64,000 bases of DNA. Source: Gongronella butleri (Eukaryota; Mucoromycota; Mucoromycetes; Mucorales; Cunninghamellaceae). The stretch's first letter is position 1; the number at the start of each line of letters is the position of its first letter. Location: the NCBI GenBank assembly GCA_025201375.1, contig JAIWZP010000020.1, positions 62,001 to 126,000 of the forward strand, written 5' to 3'. Made by a program: the position numbers and the translations under genes. Positions 56,420-64,000 of the stretch are shown here, one piece after another. A model generated the notes under the pieces. The model had not been told where the DNA came from and searched no databases. It was given only the letters and a program-made list of their open reading frames with translations.

Positions 56420-57035
56420 TCAAAAAAGCACGAAGATCCTCGCCGTCCGTTGTAATTGTATCATAATCGATCGACAGCAGGCGAATCGGCTTGTGTGAGG
56501 ACCGTGCAAACACCTTGAACTCGAAAAAAAAAGAAGATCAACACAAAACAGCGCAATCGCCGCAGGGGAGAGATGATCAATTTTGCTGTCTCTTTTGATG
56601 AAAGGACATGAAGATTTGCAGTGTGCTGAAACAAACATAAATCGACAAAGATCTTGGTTATGCAGCGCGTCGACAACTTCTTGCAACAGCATCGCCTTTT
56701 TCTTTGGCTCCTTGTTGCACTGTGATTGACGTGGTAACCGACTGTGATGATGCCTGGCGTCTCCCGCACCTTTTGCTTGTATTTTGCGCGATTGAATAGG
56801 TTTTTGACGGCTTCATCTAAAAAAAAAAAGAGGATCAGTACGCGTGCGTAATACCCCACCATAGCGCCTCTTTGTTTGTACCTGCTTGTTGACCTTCCAA
56901 CAGAAACACTTTACGGTAGGTTTGGCCGCCTGACTCGTGTATCATTGTCCCAAGTGCCGGATTCTTTGCCCATCTTAAATTGTGTGATATAAAGTAAGAA
57001 TTGGGCAGCTGCATTTTGGCTTTCATCTCTTCTGC
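56420..57035 (-). pseudogene. Relic of an unrecognised gene behind an R2 repeat
   Basis: Beginning at about 57026 the frame reads MKAKMQLPNSYFISHNLRW, then FLLEGQQAG to a donor at about 56880. After an intron it resumes with DEAVKNLFNRAKYKQKVRET and GIITVGYHVNH. A frameshift near 56715 leads to EPKKKAMLLQEVVDALHNQD and to a poorly conserved end. The start region is shared with the copy at 36.25 kb. No family is recognised. It could be part of a mobile element that carries R2 as its leader. Confidence 0.45.
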
Positions 57036-57440
57036 TGAGCGCCCAGGAATGCGCTGGGATGAACAAACGCAATGCCTCTGGATGTAAAATTTAATTTGAA
57101 TCGAATGGTGTTACTTTAGAGCCACGCTCGCTTAGTAAAAACACTTTATAATCGCACATTTGCAGCCGCCAAGGACCAAAATTGCGTAAAATCGCGTAAG
57201 TGCGATTATCTCGAGATTTTATTATGTTAGCGGACACCATGTGAGAACTTTATTCGATTCTAAATCAAATTTTGCATCGGCAACGCTGAACATAATTACG
57301 AAAGTGCGATTATCTCGAGATTTTATCAAGTTAACGGATACCGTGTGCGAACTTTATTCGATTCTAAATCAAATTTTGCATCGGCAACGCGGAACAGAAT
57401 TACGAATTGAGCGATTTTTGAGGCACTTGTATTAGAGCAA
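56962..57440 (-). repeat. R2 repeat plus adjoining module, copy shared with 36 kb
   Basis: Matches 35890-36304 on the opposite strand. Within it a 104-bp unit is tandemly duplicated (57201-57304 and 57305-57408), each unit holding TGCGATTATCTCGAGATTTT and TTCGATTCTAAATCAAATTT. The duplication is not present in the other copies. Confidence 0.8.
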
Positions 57441-57576
57441 ACTGCAGAAAGACAGGTTCTTGGATGCAACTTTGTTAATATCCTCCATGTCCAATTTAGA
57501 AAGCGCGTCCGGCTGGTATCGATTAAGAGTTTCTTCATGCTGCTCGTTGGTTAAATCTGTCCCCGCCGCATTGGGA

Positions 57577-57658
57577 TGAACCGACATGTCATTTTTGCGC
57601 TTTACAAGCTCATATTTGCTTCCATCAAGCCTGTGATCCAACCCGTGTTCATATTTTA

Positions 57659-57693
<35 letters not shown>

Positions 57694-57700
57694 AATTGGC
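57577..57700. repeat. Dispersed repeat R4, copy 2
   Basis: Matches 54409-54530 over about 110 bp and ends in a run of about 27 thymines. The poly(T) end on both copies is compatible with retroposition of a short transcript read from the minus strand, but no target duplication could be made out. Confidence 0.7.
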
Positions 57701-59103
57701 TCAATCGTCTCTGATGCGCATCCAGGTCATCGCTATTTGCAGAAAAAAAAAAAAAGACTAGAAAGCCTCCTTGCTTTTGCGCAACGCCGCCAATGGCCGG
57801 ATCTCATGTTGCCGCGCGGGGCTTTTTCAAACTCCACAGCGCGCACGCGTACGTAAAAAGCCATCCATCGCATCAAATGCAGCATTTGGAATCTCCAGTG
57901 GATGATATTGAGCGAAAAAAAAGAGTGCAAAAGGAATTTAGAGGCCTTGCCTGTGGGCGCATGGCCATGATGAGCTTTGGCGAACGCTGGCCAAATGGCA
58001 GTGCATATAATGCTCAAGTTTTCGGATCAATCCGAGCACCTGGAGTCGTGAAAATCGTCAAAAAGGCCATTTTGGTTCGATGGCTTAAGGCGCCTCGCAA
58101 ACGAGTCATTTAAGAGCCACGAGATGCATTGCAACGAGAAGCAGTGAGCTGAAAATCATAGGGGGGACGCGGTTTACAGTGGCCAAAAGTGAATGGGCGG
58201 CGCACACGCGCAAAATAAAAATTGGTCGTGACCAGCCTCCAAATCCAAAATGGAAAAATCAAGTCTCCAGAATCGCACCAAACTTGTACACAAGATCCAT
58301 CGCATGGAGAAACCACAAAAAGGCCCATAAAAGAATGGGGTCGATCTGCTGGTTGACGATCAATTCGGGATTTTAGAATAAACTTCAAGCGCAAATTGCA
58401 CGGGAAAAACGCGATCATAGATCCTCGCTGACGCGTCCACTGGCAAGAGACGCGCCAGGAGCATGGATTTGACTCTGAACAGACGCGTGTAACACGGCGT
58501 CTGACGCGGTTTTTCACGCGCCGAAAATCTCTAATGTTTTGCTCCTCATTTCATACTTGCCGAAACTTGCACGTTTCTACGGATCACTGGTAGCTAAGAA
58601 CATGCCAAGTCGAGCTCTTCCTGATGATCCCCATTTTTATGTTTTGCAGCCATTTTTCGTTGACTTGACCTTGATGAGAAAAAAGGATCAATTTGCATTT
58701 TACGGGGAAACCATTCGATAGACCCCAGGGTTTTATGGCATTTCCATCGGTGAATGGTGTGTGTTCACTATTTGGTTGAATGGCGAGGCGATCTGAGTAC
58801 TTTTGATTCCGCGGTTTTCCGATTCGTGACTGACCCCCTTTGAAAAATTGACGATTTTCGAAATCTGCGATTTCTCGCCTTCCGACGATCAGATCTCGAT
58901 CAAATTTGGACCAGAGGTCGTTCACAGCCATTGAAACAGAATGCAAAAAAGGTCGAACTCACAAAGGCTGTAAAAACATGTGCCATGACACTGACAAAAA
59001 TGGGCATAATGCAAGCGGGGTTTGAACCTGACGCTTATTTTTTTCGGGGCTGCTTGAGCCACGGTCTGTCGTCTTTTCTTCCACTGTCTTTTTTAGCTTT
59101 TTA
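57701..59103. other. Gap with no supported gene
   Basis: Open frames of 60-135 codons on both strands (for example 57793-58113 and 58110-58517) carry no motif and overlap one another. The composition changes several times, suggesting eroded repeats. Confidence 0.4.
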
Positions 59104-60262
59104 ATGTTCTCAGCGGTTCGATCAAGGACAACAGCAGGTAAAAACAGAGGCGTACATCTAAGGAAAAGCAAGACAAGGCAAGGCACTGACGTGGAATATA
59201 GGTGTCAGGGTGTGCTGCATGCGTTCCAGCGCGATCCGGCCATTGTCGAGCGCGCAGGGCCCCGCGTCAAGCAACAAAAAGGACGAAAAAGCCAGCGCCA
59301 GCAATATGTCTGTGGACGATGCCTTTGAAAAGGGGTTCTGGGAGCTTGAAGACGATCTGCACAGTGACAGGCATGGTGGTGTGGCTCGACCACCGCCAAG
59401 AAGCAGCACGGATGCGGGCCACAAGCAGAAGACATGGGTGAATTTCAAGGAATTGCTGGACAAGGTGATTGATGGGACCGGCAAGCGCGGCGCAGACACG
59501 GACAAGGATCAACGACAACCCAATGGACGTGGAAGGGCAGAGGACACGGCCACGATGATCGAGGGGCGGCTGCTGGATATGGTGCTGAGCAAGAAAAAGG
59601 TGTTTAAGCAAGACAAGACCCCTCTGCCGCGCGGACTGATGCCTGCGATGTATGGCAAGAACGTGTCAAAGAGGCCAATGGGTGCACCATCGCTGTCACA
59701 AGCCCTCGATGACGCAGCTGATAAACCATTGGGCCAATTGGGTCAATTGGGCGGGATCAAGGCTCACGACAAGCAAATCAAGCTGATCAACGACTTGCTT
59801 TCGACTTCGTCACCGTCTGCACTACTCTCCCTCTTTGCTCGCACCGTCCAAGAGTACCAACAGGACCAGGCGTACCCGGTCTACTACTCGCGCGTCGTCG
59901 CCAATGCTATGCATCACGCATACACGCGCTTTGGCGACCCGTACTTGGCCATGGCCCTCTTTGATCAATGCAAGCGCATGGGTGTCCAGAGCTATTTGCA
60001 AGGCTGCACCGTCGACGTGTACAATGCGGCGCTGCGGATCCGCTGGCAGGCATGGAGGGATGTGTACGGTATGCTGGACCTCCTGGAAGAAATGACCATC
60101 AACGGCATTGGCATGAATGACGTGTCCCAGAGCCTCGTGCAAAAAGTCGCCAATGAAATGGACAATACCGTCATGGACGACACCGTCCCAAGGTGGTCCC
60201 CCGAGGACGTTAAATCCACACAACGCATGAAGCAACTTCTAGGCAAATGGGCCTTTAAGTAA
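59104..60262 (+). CDS. Mitochondrial Mtf2-like (PPR-like) protein
   Basis: A tiny first exon (59104-59137) and a long second exon (59202-60262) give 364 residues. The joined N-terminus (MFSAVRSRTTAG, then MRSSAIRPLSSAQG) is basic, hydroxylated and free of acidic residues, as in a mitochondrial presequence. The C-terminal half is helical (NDLLSTSSPSALLSLFARTV, YYSRVVANAMHHAYTRFGD, VYNAALRIRWQAWRDVYGML) and looks like the PPR-like C-terminal domain of fungal Mtf2 proteins, which act in expression of mitochondrial genes. The assignment comes from pattern and not from a catalytic motif. The splice joins a split glycine codon. Confidence 0.7.
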
Positions 60263-60493
60263 AATAAAAAAAAAACGCAAATTGGTTCTCAATGGTCAAG
60301 TCTAGCTGAGATTTAAAAAAAATGCTGTGTTTTTCCTGAAGAAAAAAAAAAAAAAGAGGCGGTGCCTTTTTTGACTCCCTCTTTTTCTTCCCTCTTTTTT
60401 TTTCTTTTTCGTTGTTTTTCGCTTTTTCGTCCCTTTTCCACCCCACTTTTTTTCCACTTCTTTCTTCCTCCCTCTCGACTTTTTTTTCTTTCT

Positions 60494-63400
60494 ATGGCTC
60501 CTTTCCGGCGTTCCAAGCGACTGCAGCAAGTGCAGGAGGAGGACGATGACTACCTTCAAGCCGGTCAACAGCAGGCTGTCAAGCGCCGAATGGAGCGAAG
60601 TGGCTCTGACCTTGGCCTGGTGGTGCCCAAGCGCAGCAAGATACAGCCGTTGTCGTCGGAAGACGAGGAGGACAATGATGATGATAATTTCATGACCGAG
60701 GTGCCAAAAACGTTCCGCCGCTTCGATTTCGACCATGGCAAGAAGAAAAAAGACAGCCAACCCGGTCCATCCAAGCAACCGGTGCGCAAGAGCAGCCGCC
60801 AATTGGCCAAGACGCCAGCGCTCGATGCCGCCACCACGTCGTCGTCGTCTTCTTCGGCTGTTGCGACGCCCACGGCGTTTTCCTCGAGCAAGATGGACAA
60901 GGAGGTGTCTTCTGACGACGACGACGATGTGTTCAAGCCGTCGAAAAGAGGTGCCCGCGCGGCCGCAGCAGCGTCCACGCCTGGCGCGACCCAATCGCCT
61001 AAAACGGAAGGTGACACCGTGATGGGCCAGCCAATCAGGATCGAGCCTTCGTTCCAAATCCTCCTCCCTTCTTCCATCAAGACCGAAACCGACGAAACCA
61101 AGCTCCTCGCCACCCTCAAGACCGAAACCATTGACAACAAACCCGCCCTCATCAAGAAAGACGACGTTTCCGACGATGACGACCCACTTTTCCCCGTCGA
61201 CTTTGCCACGGCGTCTTCTTCGAGCCTTCCGCCCGCCAAAGACGAAGACGACAGCGATGACATTGACATTATCGATGATGACGACGACGACGACTCGCAG
61301 GCCGACCAAGACAGCTACAAAGAATCCGACGACAGTTCCACCGTCGACGAAGAGGACGACGACGACGACAGCTCCGCCCTTTTCGTCGATCCCGACGCGT
61401 CCACCCCATCCACCACCACAGGCACCCCTGTTTCCGCCCAAAGCCCCGCCACCGCCACGCCACCCGCCCCCAACGCCACCCCCGCTGCCCAACGCGCCGT
61501 TGCCATCCGCCAAACGGGTCGCGGCCGCGCCCGTCCTCGACCACCGCGAATGAGCCACGTAAGAAAGCACTTTTTTGATCCGTTTTTCTCCCTTTTTATT
61601 CATCTTTTGTACTTTTTTCCAGTTCCAGCGCACGGCGCAAAAATTGATCAAGCACCACCCCGAGCTCGCGACCGTGTGGGATGATCTCCAAGAAAAGATG
61701 GACGAGCCCGTTGAGCCAATTGAGCAGCCCTCGTACATCACCGTGCCGCTGCTCCCCTTCCAGCGCCTGGGTGTGGCCTGGATGATGCGCCAGGAGAAGA
61801 ACCCGGACGTAAGTCAATCCAATGGGCTCCGGTCAATGCCGCACATTATGCGACAGACGCCTCATTTTTTCTTTTTTTTTGCTTTTATTTTTCTTTGTTT
61901 TCTAGTTCCAAGGCGGTGTGCTGGCGGTAAGATTCCCCCAATTGGATGAATTGGCGTCATCGTTTCTGTGAACACGGCATTAATTTCTTTTTTTCTTTTT
62001 AGGACGAGATGGGTATGGGCAAGACGATCCAGACAATTACACTGTTGCTCAGCGACAACACCAAGCCAAATCTCGTCATTGCCCCTGCCGTCGCCATCAT
62101 CCAATGGTCCAATGAGATTGAAAAGTTCACGGTGAACAACGTCAAGGTCCACTTGTATCACGGTAAGACAGCAATTGGGAGACAAAAACATCAAAAGCAA
62201 GCCATTTACGCGAAATCACACTCTTTTTTCTTTTTTTCCAGGCGCCAAGCGCGCATCCACCCGCGCCGAATTGGAATCGTACGACATTGTCATCACCACG
62301 TGTAAGCATCGACGCCCATGGGAGCGCGAACGACCACTGATTCTTTCAAATTTCTTTTTTTTGAAGACTCGGTGTTGGAAAGCGCGTTCCGTCGCCAAGA
62401 AGGCGGCTTTACGAGAAACGGCAAGAAGAAGAAAGAACGCTCGCTGCTGCACAACATCAAGTGGCATCGCATCGTCTTGGACGAGGCGCACAACATCAAG
62501 GATCGCTCTTCCAACACGGCGCGCGCCGCCGTAAGACCTCGCATCCTTTCTTTTTTTTTTGATGCACCGCTCATTCCTTTTTTATTTCGTGCCGTTTTGT
62601 CTCTAGTTCAACCTAAAGAGCCAATACAAGTGGTCGTTGACGGGCACTCCTCTTCAAAACCGCGTTGGCGAGCTGTATTCTCTCATTCGCTTCATGCAGG
62701 CTGGTAAGTAACAGGAGAGCCAATGCCAACAGCACATACCCTGGCGCGCACAGACTCATTTTTTCGCTTTTTTTTAGATCCTTTTGCCTACTACTACTGC
62801 AAAGAATGCCCGTGCAAGCGCGCCAGCTGGAATTTCGTTAATAACAAAAAGTGCATCGATTGTGGCCATCGACCCATGGAGTAAGCACAAAAAATCGCGT
62901 AAAATAGGACGCGTCGCGAAAAAAAAGAAAAAAGTAGCGCTCAATTGTCTTTTATTTCTCTTTCCCCCTTTTTTTCTCTTTAGCCACACGTGCTGGTGGA
63001 ACAATGAGGTGCTCAAGCCGATCCAAAACCATGGCTACGTGGGCGAGGGCAAGATTGCCATGGACAAGTTGCGCCAGCTGCTATTGCACATGATGCTACG
63101 CCGTACAAAGGTCCAATGCGCCGACGACCTTGGCCTGCCGCCACGCACGGTCGTTGTGCGCCGCGACTTCTTCAACGAGGAGGAAGAGGAGGTGTACACG
63201 TCGCTTTTCAAGGACACCGCGCGCAAATTCAACACCTACGTCGAGGAAGGCACCGTGCTCAACCATTATGCCAACATCTTTGAGCTGCTCACGCGCATGC
63301 GCCAATGCGGTATGATCAAAATTAAAAAAAAAAAAAGACGCGTGTCGCTTACCTTTATTTTTTAAATTAGCCGACCACCCTGATCTCATCACCAAAAAGA

Positions 63401-64000
63401 CGTCTGACAACAAGCAGCTTGTGTGCAGCCTTTGCACGGAATCGCCCGAGGTAAGAACTGAGAATTGGTCCGTGTCGCCCCTCCTCTGGAGGCTCATTGC
63501 GCTCCCCTTTTTTTTACGTCATCTAGGACGCGATCTCGTCCATGTGCAAGCACGTGTTTTGCCGCGAGTGCATCACGCAATTCTTGCAAAGCTATGAAGC
63601 ATTGGAGCAAGCGACCGAGGCTCCGCGCTGCCCACGCTGCTACGCGTTCCTGTCGATCAATTTGGAGCAAGAGGGCTTGGATATCGAGGATGGTGAAGGC
63701 AAACACGCGGCATTTTCGAAAAACAGCATTGTCAACCGCATCGATATGGCCAAATGGCGCTCATCCACCAAGATTGAGGCGCTCGTCGAGGAACTCTCCA
63801 AGCTGCGCGCCGAGGACCGCACGCTCAAGAGGTAAAAAAGAAAAGAAAAAAAAAGGGTAACGCGTTTTTCTTTTTTTTTCCGGTCACTGACACTTATTTC
63901 TGATTTTTTTTTATTTGACAGCATTGTGTTTTCTCAGGTAAAAGTCAAGAGACACGAGCAAAAGAGGGACACGGTGCTTATCCAATGTCTCTTTTTCTTG
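60494..64000 (+). CDS. RAD16: DNA repair helicase RAD16 (SNF2/RING), 3' end outside window
   Basis: Exons seen are 60494-61558, 61623-61808, 61906-61926, 62003-62162, 62242-62301, 62367-62530, 62607-62703, 62778-62880, 62984-63309, 63371-63450, 63527-63831 and 63922-63937, in continuous phase for 861 residues. The first exon is an acidic, low-complexity N-terminus with many D/E/S runs. The SNF2 core follows: [11 protein letters not shown], Walker A in [10 protein letters not shown], Walker [10 protein letters not shown], and [20 protein letters not shown]. It then has the cysteine pairs characteristic of Rad16 ([19 protein letters not shown]) and a C3HC4 RING ([28 protein letters not shown]) inserted between helicase lobes. 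With Rad7 the protein acts in global-genome excision repair as translocase and ubiquitin ligase. Two exons are only 21 and 16 bp. Confidence 0.95.

Noticed and set aside
57793..58113. Plus-strand frame of 106 codons as a gene
   Set aside because: No motif, overlapping frame on the other strand of equal quality, and composition typical of the repeat-rich gap.
58990..59100. tRNA-like stretch on the minus strand (CAGGTTCAAACCCCGC resembling a T-arm)
   Set aside because: No matching acceptor stem, D-arm or anticodon stem could be built around it.
60302..61741. Minus-strand frame of 479 codons opposite RAD16
   Set aside because: Antisense of the low-complexity acidic N-terminus; it is made of G/V/R runs without a domain.

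Overview
This window is nuclear DNA of a filamentous early-diverging fungus, most probably a member of Mucoromycota. The evidence is dense intron-containing genes with short GT-AG introns that start A-rich and end in T-runs, fungal-only proteins (alpha-aminoadipate reductase, Sip5, Mic12, Mtf2-like), and one member of an orphan protein family that I recognise as expanded in Mucoromycota. No rRNA, CRISPR array or convincing tRNA was seen. All reading was by eye, so exon borders are models built from splice signals and reading frame.

Layout. 1-1657: 3' end of glutamate synthase. 1.96-5.4 kb: two long fold-back (inverted repeat) elements. 5.6-11.3 kb: EMC8/9-like, CHY/RING ubiquitin ligase (Pirh2-like) and an ERGIC-53/Emp47-type cargo lectin. 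11.6-13.3 kb: repeat-rich gap. 13.5-21.5 kb: Sip5-like protein and a complete 15-exon diaphanous-type formin. 21.5-27.5 kb: accessory region with a third fold-back element, a 209-bp tandem duplication and a broken Fanzor (eukaryotic TnpB-like) gene. 27.7-29.6 kb: intronless 608-aa gene of the orphan family. 29.8-33.1 kb: carotenoid oxygenase and GINS subunit Sld5. 33.7-37.6 kb: a decayed region with relics of the orphan family and of a shared repeat module, peppered with a short TACNGTA motif. 37.7-38.9 kb: two small unrecognised genes. 39.7-51.4 kb: a gene-rich block with Lys2, carnitine acetyltransferase, syntaxin-5/Sed5, a LOG-type phosphoribohydrolase and a coiled-coil protein. 51.9-53.3 kb: a fourth fold-back element. 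53.9-54.3 kb: Mic12-like. 55.0-56.2 kb: a second, truncated Fanzor relic. 56.4-57.7 kb: another relic plus repeats. 59.1-64 kb: a mitochondrial Mtf2-like protein and the N-terminal two thirds of the RAD16 repair helicase, which runs off the window.

The conserved genes are ordinary housekeeping genes of trafficking (Emp47, Sed5, EMC8), cytoskeleton (formin), replication and repair (Sld5, RAD16), nitrogen and lysine metabolism (GLT1, LYS2) and mitochondria (Mic12, Mtf2-like). They show no operon-like logic. The unusual content lies between them: two independent Fanzor relics, a family of about 1.2-1.9 kb palindromic elements without an evident protein, and a 4-kb zone where a 7-bp palindrome-like motif has accumulated and, judged from paired copies, partly by small insertions.
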